A stretch of DNA of 13,870 bases from positions 1-13,870 of the forward strand of contig JBAYJY010000116.1 of NCBI GenBank assembly GCA_041664945.1. Reading direction: 5' to 3'. Under the pieces are notes generated by a model. It saw only the letters and a list, made by a program, of their open reading frames with translations, ran no database searches and was not told where the DNA came from. A program made the position numbers and the translations under genes. Shown piece after piece: positions 6,373-13,870 of the stretch (the first letter of the stretch is position 1; each line of letters starts with the position of its first letter). This DNA comes from JBAYJY01 sp041664945. Lineage in GTDB: Bacteria > UBP15 > UBA6099.

Positions 6373-7470
6373 TTAAAACGCAATCTTCGTCCAGACGGGA
6401 AGGTGGTCGCTGAGCGGATCGCAGACTTTTGACGGGCAGACGCCGCTTTGAAGCGTTTGAACGCCCCGAACCATAATCAGGTCAATTACCGGACGCATGC
6501 CGAACTGCAATATAGTCGTTCCGCGTTTTTTGTATGGAAGGGCGGAGTGGGCATCAATGAAACCGGCGTCGAAGAAAACCTGAGGAGCATACTCTTTTTT
6601 GCCGCCGGACTGAATATCGTTGTAATATAAAAGAGTATTCATGTCGCCGCCGATGACGACCGGGCCGGAGACGCCGTCCGCGTGGGCGGCTATTTCCATC
6701 GCTTCGCTCCTGCGCATTTCATTTCCGCCGTTGAGCGCGCTTTCGAGGTGCGCGGAGTAAACGCGCAGCGGCGAGCCGGGGAAAGCGATGTCGGCAATTA
6801 CTGCCATGACGCCGCCGAGCCGCGGCTGCATGTTCTCTCGACCCGGTCCCGGCGGAATATACCAGCTCTGAGTTTCCTTATGCCTGATCTGGCCGGCGCC
6901 GGAGATCGGGTATTTCGATAAAACCGCGTTGCCGTGTTCGCACATTGTCTCGTTGTTGTCGGTTGCCAATTTCGCGCGGCGGGGCAGTTCGATGTATTCG
7001 ACGCCGTAAACGTAGTTCATGCCGAGCGCTTTCGCGAGTTCGCGGGTCACGTTTCTGTAGTTTGTGCGAGAGCAGCCGCGGTCGGCTTCGCTGATGAGCA
7101 TAATGTCCGGATTCGCGAATTCAGGATTGTTTTTGAGAAGTTCGATTTGTTTGTCGAGTTTCATGCCGCGTTCCATATTGTAAGCGACAATGACGGCTTG
7201 TTTCGCCGGGGCGGGGGAGGCCGGAGCCGGCGCGAATTCTCCGGATTCGAGTCGGCAGTGGATTTGAATCTTATCCGGCGCGGCATCCGGGTTGGCGGCT
7301 TCGTCGCAAAGGCGGTCGGTTTTCGGATCCGGGTCAGTCGCAGCGGGTTTCGGCGGCGGCGGGAGCGGCGCTGTTTGCGCGCGCGGAGCCGCGGAAAATG
7401 CGATCGCGATAGAAAAAGAAATGGAAAGCGATACAAGCAAAGATGTGAGTGCGCGACAGTTTGTTTTCAT
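6373..7470 (-). CDS. Secreted endonuclease/exonuclease/phosphatase-fold protein
   Basis: 365 residues with a signal peptide: MKTNCRALTSLLVSLS, hydrophobic to about residue 27, and cleavage possibly after PRA (31). A proline/alanine-rich linker (32-90) leads into the EEP (DNase I-like) fold. Visible catalytic residues: N98 in VAYNMERG, E128 in ISEADRG, GNAVLSKYPI (180-189), H241 in YSAHLES, D276 and N278 in GGDMNT, D330 in PVIDLIMV, and D355-H356 in LSDHLPVW. This is the full metal-dependent set, so the enzyme should hydrolyse phosphodiester bonds; the substrate (nucleic acid, phospholipid or inositol phosphate) cannot be decided. Residues C347/C350 might pair. The ATG lacks a ribosome binding site, and the predicted -10 ends only a few nt upstream. 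It acts outside the cytoplasm and is encoded on the same strand as, and 164 nt downstream of, the giant protein. Confidence 0.93.
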   Translation of the reverse strand: MKTNCRALTSLLVSLSISFSIAIAFSAAPRAQTAPLPPPPKPAATDPDPKTDRLCDEAANPDAAPDKIQIHCRLESGEFAPAPASPAPAKQAVIVAYNMERGMKLDKQIELLKNNPEFANPDIMLISEADRGCSRTNYRNVTRELAKALGMNYVYGVEYIELPRRAKLATDNNETMCEHGNAVLSKYPISGAGQIRHKETQSWYIPPGPGRENMQPRLGGVMAVIADIAFPGSPLRVYSAHLESALNGGNEMRRSEAMEIAAHADGVSGPVVIGGDMNTLLYYNDIQSGGKKEYAPQVFFDAGFIDAHSALPYKKRGTTILQFGMRPVIDLIMVRGVQTLQSGVCPSKVCDPLSDHLPVWTKIAF

Positions 7471-7478
7471 GAAGTAAT

Positions 7479-7506
7479 TTTATATTCGGAAATCGCGGGA
7501 ATGCAA
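7479..7506 (-). promoter_or_regulatory. Candidate promoter of the EEP gene
   Basis: On the minus strand TTGCAT (7501-7506) and TATAAA (7479-7484) are 16 nt apart. The predicted transcription start falls about 2-3 nt before the ATG at 7470, and no ribosome binding site is seen, suggesting a leaderless or near-leaderless message. The -35 match is only 3/6. Nothing else is recognised in 7507-7634. Confidence 0.3.
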
Positions 7507-7634
7507 ATGATAATTTCAAGCGGAGACAATTATTGAATAACTGCGTATAAGCGGCGATATGAAAATGTCATCCCGATACAGACGGTTTTACGTTAACGCT
7601 TTGTTTGCTCCCGAATGGCCGCGTCAGCACAAGG

Positions 7635-10600
7635 TCAGTTAATGACTAAGTAAGAGAAATCCGTGTTGGCGGGAACATTTGTGCCGTCCATGGTGCAGAC
7701 ATTAAAACTCGAGGCGGCAGTAATTGCCTGAACTCGCAGTCCGCCGAATGTGCCGGTTCCATTAGAAATAGGCGTGACAAGGACGGCGCTTGAGCCGGTT
7801 ACTTCAGTTGTGTTAACCAATTTGCAGTTAGTCCCGCCGGTTATTGTCGCTCTGCCGGCGACATTTGTGTCCGGCATGCTCAATTTCCCTTTATTGCCGA
7901 CGACAAGTTTATCTGAGCCGCCCTGCTGAACCTGGATCAGGTTGCCCGTTCCGGCGGAGTCCGTAAGTATAACCGGACTCGTGTTTCCTCCGTTGCTGAT
8001 CGTGAAGATGGCGGCCATGTCGCCCGTGCCGGAATTGGCGACTCGCAAGCCTTTGCCGCCTGCCGAATTTGAGTTCGTGGATATTGACATGGCGTCGTTT
8101 GTGTTTGCGGTATTGCTGACTTGGAATTTGCCGGCGTTTCCGATTCCGCTGGTGAAGGCTGATATGGCTGCGTTGATGCTGCCTGCGCTGTCGAGCTCGA
8201 ATCTGCCGGCATTTCCCGTGCCGTTTGTGTAGACATAAAGCGCGTTGGCGGAGTTTGCCCCGTTGCTGTTGGAGAAAGAGCCCACGCTGCCGGTTCCGGA
8301 AGTATTTGCGGCGACTGCCGTTCCGGTTCCGTCGGTCTGCGCAAAGAGAACAGGTTGTGCGTTGGCGATGTTCCAGATAGTGAAATTGCCCACGCCGCCG
8401 GTTCCATTAGTTGTTGCGGTCAGCGCGGTAGAGGCATTGGCGGCGTTGGTGATTCCGAATGCGCCCGCGCTGCCGGAGCCGGAGGTCGATACGAATAGCG
8501 CTTCCGCCGCGTTGCCGGGGGCGCTGATAGAAACCATAGCGGCGCGGCCTGTGCCTGTATTGGAAGTGAACAAGGCGGCGCCGGAGCCGTTGGTAGTTCC
8601 GAGCAGGGCGTTGTTGGCGCTGCCGGCGTTGGCAATCTGAAAAGAACCGGCGCTGCCGGAGCCGTTGGTTGTGGCAAGCAGCGCTTCCGAGCCGTTGCCG
8701 CCGTTTGATATCTCGAAGCGGCCCGCGTTTCCTGCGCCGGTTGTGGATCCATATAAAGCGGCGCCGTTGCCATTGGTATCTACGCCGAGTGTCGCTAAAT
8801 TGTTGGCGGCATTCGTGTTGCTGAAATATGCTGTAAGCCCCGTGCCGTTAGTTGAAGCATACAATGCCTCATCGGGGTTTGCCGCGTTGTTGATCTCAAA
8901 GAAGCCCGCGCTGCCGCCGCCGCCTGTTTTTGCCGCCAAGACTGTATGTGAATTGCCGACGTTGGAATTCGATTGAACGGTCAACGCAGTATTAGCGTTT
9001 GCGTTGTCTAAACTTTCGAAGTAGCCGGCGCGGCCTGAGGCGGAGGCGTATCCCGCGACAGCGTTTCCTGTTCCGTTTGAATATCCCTGAACCGCGTCGG
9101 AGGAATTAGTCATATTGTTAATTCTGAACAGGCCGGGCATGCCGTTGCCGGTGGTAATGCTCTGAATCCCGTAGCTTCCGGAATTCGTGTTGTCTGTGTT
9201 GACATATAGCGCCGAAGTCGCGGCTGCGGCGCCTGTGTCGTCGATATAGAGCGAATTGCCGCCGCCGATGTTTTTTATGTGGAGGGTCGCCGTGGCTGTG
9301 TTGAAGCCCATGTATAATCCGCCGAACATGTTGTCGCCCGCCTTGCTGACGAAACTGCCGCCCGACATGCCGCCGAAAACCGTTCCGCTCGCGAACACGT
9401 TTCCGTCCGAGTCGACAATGAACTTCGGGGCTCCGCTTTTCGAGAATACCGCGATGTCGCCCATGCCGCGTTTGTTGACAATCAGCGTTGCGGTCGCGGC
9501 TCCGATCGCGGTTTCTTCAATCAGGGCTGCGGGCGCGTTGAGGGCATTCTGCCGGATTTGCAGCGCGGCGGCTCTCATTTCGTTGGATTCGTTGGAAATG
9601 AAAATAGTCGGGGTCGCATTCCAAACATCAATATTCGAAAAAACCGCAGCGCTTCCCTGAGATTTATTAACGACCTTAAACGCCTCGCTGTCTGTATTTA
9701 GATTGTCGGCTGAAATATACACCGCCGAAGTGGCGGAGCCGCCGGCGGACTTGAAGCCGAAAGTGGCGACCGGGCTGTTTGAGCTCGTAGTGTTTACGAC
9801 AAGCGCGCGTCCCGCGAAACCTCTGTGCTCGACGAACAGCCCGATGCTGGCCATGTTGTTGCTGCGCGAGGCAATGCGCACCGTGCTGGTGGAGTTGTTG
9901 TTAAACCAGTTGTCGCTTTCGAAAACAGCGGCGGCGCCGGAGTCATACTGTTCGACGTAGAGACCGGCCGCTTCCTGTGCGTTTCTTTCGGTGAAAATCT
10001 TAACTGTATTCGCGACTGTGGCGTCCGCGTTAGTGGCATTGAATATCGCGAGAGGGCTGTCTGTTGTTGACGACTGCACAATCAGGCCGGTCCCCGAAAA
10101 ACCTTTCTTAACTATTTTCAAACCGTTTGAGTTTGCATTGTTAGAGCTATTCCAGATCGAAACGGTTGGGGTCGCATTATTGAAATATCTCGTGTTGAAA
10201 ACGGCGACGCCGTTTAATCCCATGGACTCGGCTCTCAGCACTTCAGTGTCGTTATTGCCTGCCGCGTTGGCCATCATCACAGTCGCCGTCGCTGTCGGGT
10301 TAATGCTGTCGTTCACGAATCGGGCGAGGTAGCCGTCGGTTGTGTCGGACCGCACCTGCAAACCGTTGCCGCTAAATCCTTTTAAGTAAAGATCAAGCGC
10401 CCGGTTGTTCGTCATATTGCTTCTTGTTGTTATCGAAACCGATGCAGTGGCGTGATTAGTCCATGGCGTTTCGAACATAGCCGCTGAGCCGGCTTGGCCG
10501 GCATTGACGTACAGCGCGCTGCTTCTGGACTCGGCATTGGAGTTCGCAATTTCCACCGTGTTTGTCATGGCCGGATTGAATTGCATGCCGGTGAATCTGG

Positions 10601-13600
10601 CGGTTGGTTCATCCGAGTTCTCGCCCGAAACATCGAGGGCGGTTCCCGTGATGCCTCCGTTGATCACCTTCAACGTCTTCGTTCCCGCAATCTGGTTCGA
10701 GGACGAGATTGCTACGGTTGCGGTGGAGTTGTTCCAGAAGTTGTTTTCGAAAAGCGCGGCTGCGCCGTTGCCGTCGTTTCTGACGTGCAGGACTTTGCTA
10801 CCGGTGTTTTGGTTGGCGTTGTTGAAATACGCGGTGGCCGTGGCGCTGTTGACGGCGAACAGCGCGCCGTTGACGCTCAGCGTCGTTTCGAGCGAGTTAG
10901 TTCCAGAAACCGTGAGCGCGTTTCCTTCCGTCCCGTAATTGATCACTCTCAGCGCGCCGTTGCCCGGCATTCCGCTGTTCGACGCGATAAGCACGGTTGA
11001 AGTCGCGTTCGAATTAAATGAATTCGAGAATATAGCCGCGCCGCCGTTTCCGCTGTGCTCAACGTTCAATCCGACGCTGCCTGTGTCGAAGTTGTTGGTA
11101 TAAATGTATACGGATGATGTCGCCGCGCTTAAGCCGGTCTGTTTGAACACAGCAACGTTTCCGTTGGAATTATTATTTATGTGTAGAGAAGCCGTCGCCG
11201 TGTTGTAGTTTATAACCAGCGGGCCTGTCATGGAATCGCCCGCCTTGGAAACAAAGTTGCCGGCGCCGATGTTGGTCCATACGCCTGCGTTGTTTCTGTA
11301 CTCGACTGTGCCTCCGTTGTCGCGCAGGCCGTAGCCGGCTGCGCCCGCCGTGCCGCCGAAATTCAGATACGAGCCGTTAGCCACAACGGCTCCGCTCGCG
11401 AAAACATTTCCGCTATAGTCAACCGCGAACATCGGGAACGGGTTGCCGTTCATGAATTTTACAAAATGGCCTCCGGCGGTGAGCGATCCGTAAATCAGGT
11501 CGCCGGAGAGAGATTTCGAAGCGTAGATCGCTCTGCCCGCGCCGTTTGTCGAGGCGTAAAGCGCGTCGGCGCCGCTTCCGACATTGTTGATAGTGAAATC
11601 GCCCGCCCGGCCGCTTCCGATGTTGTATCCGTAAACAGCGACACCGCTTCCATTGGTTTGCCCGGTAACGGCGTCCTTCGCGTTTCCGCCGTTGGATATC
11701 TGGAAATAGCCGCTGGCGCCGGCGCCGGTCTGGGAAGCATATAACCCGAATCCGTTGGAGTCCGCATTGTCGGTTTCAACGTAAAGGGTAGTGGTGGCCG
11801 ATGAAGCGCCCGCGCTGACGGCTCTGATCGATGAACCTGCGGTTGTGTTTATCGCCAGCCCGCCGGACATCGTGTCGCCGGTTTTGGCTACGAAGCTTCC
11901 GGCGCCGAAAGACGCCCAGCCACCGCCGTTATTCTTGTACTGGAGCGTGCCGCCGATGTCGCGGAAGCCGTACCCTCCGGAGCCGGATGCGCCGCCGAAG
12001 TTCATGTACCCGCCTGAGTTGACAACCGTTCCGCTCGCGAACATTACGGCGTTGTTGTCGACATAAAACACGCGGGCGGAGTTTGTGGCGAAGTCCATGA
12101 TCGCGCCCGAACCCGTATGGTTGCCCGCAAGCAAACTGCTCAGTCCCGATCCTGAATTGTTTGTGATGTAGACGGTCGAGTTCGGGTTCGCTCCGAGCAT
12201 TGTCACAAAATGCCCGGCGTGGCCTTGGCCGTTTGTCATCGAGAAGATCGCCGACTCGTTGTTCACATTGTTGCTGTTGTTGAAGTAACCTGAATATCCG
12301 CCGGTTCCGTCGTTGATCGAGCGCAGTCCCGCGCTGTTCGCATCGCTTGAGTAACTGCCGACAAAAACAGTGTTAGTCGCGTGGGTTGTATTCGAATTGA
12401 CGAACGAGGCGGCCGGAGCGTCGCCGTTTGTCACCGCGCGGAGCGCCGGAAAGGCGGACGCGCCATTATTGGTCCGGAACAGCGCGGCGTTGCCGCCGCC
12501 GCCTGTGTAGTCCACCATCAATCCATTTCCGCCTGCAGCGTTCGAGTTGGAGATTATATACACGGTGTTTGTCGAATTACCGAAATTGTTTGTCTGGAAC
12601 CTGCCGGCCAGGCCGGACGAACCGGAATGAATCGCGTTCAGAGCCGCGCCGCCGGAGTTTGAATTTGATTTCGCATACAACGTGTCCTGGCTATTCAAGC
12701 CGCCCGTAGTCTCGAACCGCGCCGCGCCGCCGTTGGAGCCGGAGTGGAAAACGTTAAGCCCGAGTCCTGCGGAATTGGAATTCGATGTTATGTAAACCGC
12801 GTCTGAAGTGTTGGCGAAGTCAGTGACGGCGAAATACCCGGCTTGGTTTGTCGCGCCTGTCTGATATGCATAGATTGTGGCGGTCGCTCCAGCTTGAGTG
12901 AGTCCGAGAGCGCCGCTCATGGTGTCGCCGGCTTTTGCGACGTACGTGCCAGCGCCGCCGAGGGTTGATATCTGAGTCCACCCGCCGAGCGAGTCTTTTA
13001 CTTCGACGTTGCCAGCGTTGTCTCGGAACCCGTAACCGGTTGTGCCGGCGATAGTTCCGAAGTTCATGTAGCCACTCGCTTGAACGATTGTTCCGCTGGC
13101 CCACATGTTGCCGGAGTTGTCCACGGCGAACAGGGCGCTGCTGCTTTTCTGCAATTCAAGCAGTCTTCCGGTTCCCGTTGTATTAGTAAGCAGCGCTGAA
13201 GCCGAGTTTCCGGCGTTGGCGATTCTGAAATATCCGCCATTGCCGCTACCGATGTTTACCCCGTAAACGGCAACGCTTGCTGCGTTGCCGTTGGATTCGC
13301 CGAACAGCGCCGGAGTTCCATTGGCCGCATTGGACACTTGAAAGTAACCCGCGGAACCTGCGCCTGTTGTTCTGGCCAATATCGCATTGCTGGACGCATT
13401 CGTGTTATCCGTGATCACAAACAGAGAAGATGTCGCTATGGTGTTGCCGATCGCGTCGATGACGAGCGCATTTCCGCCTCCGGCGTTTTTGATGTGCAGC
13501 GATGCTGTGGCGGTGTCGAAACCGACGTAGAGCGGACCGGTCATCGTGCCGCCGGAAAGCGGGACGTATGCGCCTGCGCCGCCGAGCGAACTGAGATTTA

Positions 13601-13870
13601 TCCAAGAACCAGAATTGTCCTTATATTGCATCGTGCCCGCATTGTCGTGGAAACCGTAGCCTGTTGTGCCGGTTGCCGCGCCAAAGTTCACATATCCGCT
13701 GGTCGCTATCTTCGCGCCGCCCGCGCCGACGTAGCCGTTCACGTCGAGCCGTTCGGTCGGGACGGATGTCCCGACGCCGACTAAACCGTAAGTTCCAATG
13801 CCGCTCGCTTTGCCGACGAAGAATGTGGGCACCGTGCTGTTGAATCCGATGCCGAGAGACTGCGCAGTGT
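7635..13870 (-). CDS. Giant tail-fibre/adhesin-like repeat protein, 5' end beyond window
   Basis: 2077 visible residues; the frame is open through the right edge, so the GTG at 13832 is not a true start and any signal sequence or anchor is outside. Residue numbers here count from 13832. The visible start has GVGTSVPTERLDVNG, the motif common at the base of tail-spike and S74-type fibres. Five linkers follow: F-x-V-D-x-x-G-N-x-x-ASG, then GYxNFG, GYGFRDN, YKN-x-G-W and GDTMSG. They separate arrays of N/G/S/T/A-rich repeats whose units begin A-L-Y or T-x-T-V. Repeat lengths counted by hand are 25, 36, 38-41 and 53-54. The end (about residues 1983-2065) has NTTEVTGSSAVLVTP and ends FSYLVIN, resembling a fibre-tip beta-sandwich. 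The only cysteines are C2003 and C2046 there. No S74 self-cleaving chaperone and no LPXTG motif are seen. Function is probably adhesion or surface structure, not known. Confidence 0.95.
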   Translation of the reverse strand, partial: TAQSLGIGFNSTVPTFFVGKASGIGTYGLVGVGTSVPTERLDVNGYVGAGGAKIATSGYVNFGAATGTTGYGFHDNAGTMQYKDNSGSWINLSSLGGAGAYVPLSGGTMTGPLYVGFDTATASLHIKNAGGGNALVIDAIGNTIATSSLFVITDNTNASSNAILARTTGAGSAGYFQVSNAANGTPALFGESNGNAASVAVYGVNIGSGNGGYFRIANAGNSASALLTNTTGTGRLLELQKSSSALFAVDNSGNMWASGTIVQASGYMNFGTIAGTTGYGFRDNAGNVEVKDSLGGWTQISTLGGAGTYVAKAGDTMSGALGLTQAGATATIYAYQTGATNQAGYFAVTDFANTSDAVYITSNSNSAGLGLNVFHSGSNGGAARFETTGGLNSQDTLYAKSNSNSGGAALNAIHSGSSGLAGRFQTNNFGNSTNTVYIISNSNAAGGNGLMVDYTGGGGNAALFRTNNGASAFPALRAVTNGDAPAASFVNSNTTHATNTVFVGSYSSDANSAGLRSINDGTGGYSGYFNNSNNVNNESAIFSMTNGQGHAGHFVTMLGANPNSTVYITNNSGSGLSSLLAGNHTGSGAIMDFATNSARVFYVDNNAVMFASGTVVNSGGYMNFGGASGSGGYGFRDIGGTLQYKNNGGGWASFGAGSFVAKTGDTMSGGLAINTTAGSSIRAVSAGASSATTTLYVETDNADSNGFGLYASQTGAGASGYFQISNGGNAKDAVTGQTNGSGVAVYGYNIGSGRAGDFTINNVGSGADALYASTNGAGRAIYASKSLSGDLIYGSLTAGGHFVKFMNGNPFPMFAVDYSGNVFASGAVVANGSYLNFGGTAGAAGYGLRDNGGTVEYRNNAGVWTNIGAGNFVSKAGDSMTGPLVINYNTATASLHINNNSNGNVAVFKQTGLSAATSSVYIYTNNFDTGSVGLNVEHSGNGGAAIFSNSFNSNATSTVLIASNSGMPGNGALRVINYGTEGNALTVSGTNSLETTLSVNGALFAVNSATATAYFNNANQNTGSKVLHVRNDGNGAAALFENNFWNNSTATVAISSSNQIAGTKTLKVINGGITGTALDVSGENSDEPTARFTGMQFNPAMTNTVEIANSNAESRSSALYVNAGQAGSAAMFETPWTNHATASVSITTRSNMTNNRALDLYLKGFSGNGLQVRSDTTDGYLARFVNDSINPTATATVMMANAAGNNDTEVLRAESMGLNGVAVFNTRYFNNATPTVSIWNSSNNANSNGLKIVKKGFSGTGLIVQSSTTDSPLAIFNATNADATVANTVKIFTERNAQEAAGLYVEQYDSGAAAVFESDNWFNNNSTSTVRIASRSNNMASIGLFVEHRGFAGRALVVNTTSSNSPVATFGFKSAGGSATSAVYISADNLNTDSEAFKVVNKSQGSAAVFSNIDVWNATPTIFISNESNEMRAAALQIRQNALNAPAALIEETAIGAATATLIVNKRGMGDIAVFSKSGAPKFIVDSDGNVFASGTVFGGMSGGSFVSKAGDNMFGGLYMGFNTATATLHIKNIGGGNSLYIDDTGAAAATSALYVNTDNTNSGSYGIQSITTGNGMPGLFRINNMTNSSDAVQGYSNGTGNAVAGYASASGRAGYFESLDNANANTALTVQSNSNVGNSHTVLAAKTGGGGSAGFFEINNAANPDEALYASTNGTGLTAYFSNTNAANNLATLGVDTNGNGAALYGSTTGAGNAGRFEISNGGNGSEALLATTNGSGSAGSFQIANAGSANNALLGTTNGSGAALFTSNTGTGRAAMVSISAPGNAAEALFVSTSGSGSAGAFGITNAANASTALTATTNGTGGVGNFTIWNIANAQPVLFAQTDGTGTAVAANTSGTGSVGSFSNSNGANSANALYVYTNGTGNAGRFELDSAGSINAAISAFTSGIGNAGKFQVSNTANTNDAMSISTNSNSAGGKGLRVANSGTGDMAAIFTISNGGNTSPVILTDSAGTGNLIQVQQGGSDKLVVGNKGKLSMPDTNVAGRATITGGTNCKLVNTTEVTGSSAVLVTPISNGTGTFGGLRVQAITAASSFNVCTMDGTNVPANTDFSYLVIN
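7974..9212 (-). repeat. Thirteen-unit protein-repeat array, units of 25, 36 and 39-40 residues
   Basis: 413 codons split cleanly into units of 39, 36, 40, 25, 36, 25, 36, 25, 25, 36, 25, 25 and 40 residues. Most begin A-L-x-x-x-T-N-G-x-G and end with an F-x-I-x-N-x-x-N pattern. The sum returns exactly to the codon expected (GTT at 7973-7971), which confirms the register. The 36-residue units look like a 25-residue unit with 11 residues inserted after T-N-G-x-G. Confidence 0.85.
9307..9430 (-). repeat. Fifth linker of the giant protein, shortened
   Basis: It encodes F-x-V-D-x-D-G-N-V-F-ASGTV then SFVSKAGDNMFGGLYM. The central GYxNFG, GYGFRDN and YKN-x-G-W portion present in linkers 2-4 is missing, giving about 41 instead of about 75 residues. 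Confidence 0.75.
9495..11120 (-). repeat. Twelve-unit array alternating 39- and 53-residue repeats
   Basis: Units start at a T-x-T-V-like motif. Their lengths are 39, 54, 39, 53, 39, 53, 39, 53, 41, 53, 39 and 40 residues, 542 in total (residues 905-1446 from 13832). Predicted and observed end codon (ACC at 9494-9492) agree. The long unit equals the short unit plus about 14 residues, inserted around G-x-G/A-L-x-V-x-S/T-x-x-x-x-x-x-P before the A-x-F element. Confidence 0.85.
11211..11437 (-). repeat. Fourth linker of the giant protein
   Basis: It encodes MFAVDYSGNVFASG, GSYLNFGG, GYGLRDNGGTVEYRN, W-T-N-I-G and AGDSMTGPLVI. Linkers 1 (about 13505-13712), 2 (about 12898-13130) and 3 (about 11852-12075) share the order and motifs. 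Confidence 0.8.
11852..12075 (-). repeat. Third linker of the giant protein
   Basis: It encodes VFYVDNNAVMFASGTVV, GGYMNFGG, GYGFRDIGGTLQYKN, G-W-A-S and TGDTMSGGLAI. The motif order is the same as in linkers 2 and 4. Confidence 0.8.
12177..12800 (-). repeat. Six-unit array, units of 39, 39, 40, 25, 40, 25 residues
   Basis: 208 codons between the second and third linkers. Units begin with A/T-V/L-Y-x-x-S-N-S-N or A-L/I-x-x-x-T-N-G. The register was confirmed by codon position at both ends (GCG at 12800-12798, ACC at 12176-12174). Confidence 0.8.
12898..13130 (-). repeat. Second linker of the giant protein
   Basis: It encodes LFAVDNSGNMWASGTIV, SGYMNFG, GYGFRDNAGNVEVKD, GGWTQIS and AGDTMSGALGL, in the same order as the other linkers. 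Confidence 0.8.
13505..13712 (-). repeat. First visible linker of the giant protein
   Basis: It encodes KIATSGYVNFGA, GYGFHDNAGTMQYKD, SGSWINLSS and SGGTMTGPLYV, preceded by the VGTSVPTERLDVNG motif instead of the F-x-V-D-x-x-G-N element. Confidence 0.75.

Noticed and set aside
6934..7536. 200-residue plus-strand open frame opposite the EEP gene
   Set aside because: The minus frame holds the full EEP catalytic set; the plus frame is Phe/Arg/Val-rich shadow sequence.
7566..7580. ATGTCATCCCGATAC as another dispersed repeat end
   Set aside because: Only about ten bases resemble known intergenic repeats and no partner arm is present.
13830..13832. GTG as the start of the giant protein
   Set aside because: The same frame continues open through the window edge with similar composition, and there is no ribosome binding site, so the true start lies outside.
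7635..13870. CRISPR array or recent DNA-level tandem duplication
   Set aside because: The repeats exist at protein level only. DNA copies differ at many positions, unit lengths vary, and there are no identical repeats with unique spacers.

Overview
The window looks like chromosomal DNA from an uncultured, probably diderm (Gram-negative) bacterium. GC content is moderate to high, genes are short and densely packed, and signal peptides are Sec-type. I see no plasmid, phage structural or rRNA/tRNA genes. The pilin-like secreted protein, the giant tail-fibre-like repeat protein and the intergenic repeats are reminiscent of candidate phyla such as Elusimicrobiota, Omnitrophota or Riflebacteria. 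That placement is inference, not proof.

Region by region. 1-572 (minus) is the N-terminal part of a GT-C membrane glycosyltransferase that runs off the left edge. It lies 19 nt downstream of a Gfo/Idh/MocA oxidoreductase (592-1731, minus), and the pair is probably an operon for envelope or other sugar metabolism. Divergent from it, 1920-3092 (plus) encodes a cysteine-rich secreted protein with a pilin-like domain embedded in it. Convergent to that is a secreted six- to seven-repeat TPR protein (3152-4027, minus), and divergent from the TPR gene is a small single-span membrane protein (4186-4683, plus). A strong sigma70-type promoter with a palindrome over its -10 box precedes a 3-hydroxyacyl-CoA dehydrogenase (4804-5661, plus). 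That gene overlaps by 14 nt a 75-residue ORF resembling the second 3HCDH C-terminal domain normally fused to such enzymes. Next come a heptamer-based inverted repeat (5883-5994), a small helical ORF on the minus strand (6010-6183) with a perfect CRP-type palindrome upstream, a dispersed-repeat-like 31-mer (6330-6360), and a secreted endonuclease/exonuclease/phosphatase-fold enzyme (6373-7470, minus).

The right-hand 45 percent (7635-13870, minus) is one open reading frame, truncated at its N terminus by the window edge, with at least 2077 residues visible. It is a tail-fibre or adhesin-like surface protein. Five linker segments carrying the fibre motif G-[DG]-[TSN]-M-[TSF]-G separate arrays of Asn/Gly/Ser/Thr/Ala-rich repeats. 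By residue counting, repeat lengths are restricted to about 25, 36, 38-41 and 53-54 residues. The longest array alternates 39 and 53 residues over twelve units. The only two cysteines in the visible protein lie in a terminal domain that resembles the beta-sandwich tips of phage and prophage fibres. This repeat architecture is the most unusual thing in the window.

How the genes relate: apart from the dehydrogenase pair, most products are predicted to be exported or membrane-bound (GT-C enzyme, pilin-like protein, TPR protein, single-span protein, EEP enzyme, giant fibre), so the region is biased toward the cell surface. No gene-free stretch exceeds 300 bases.
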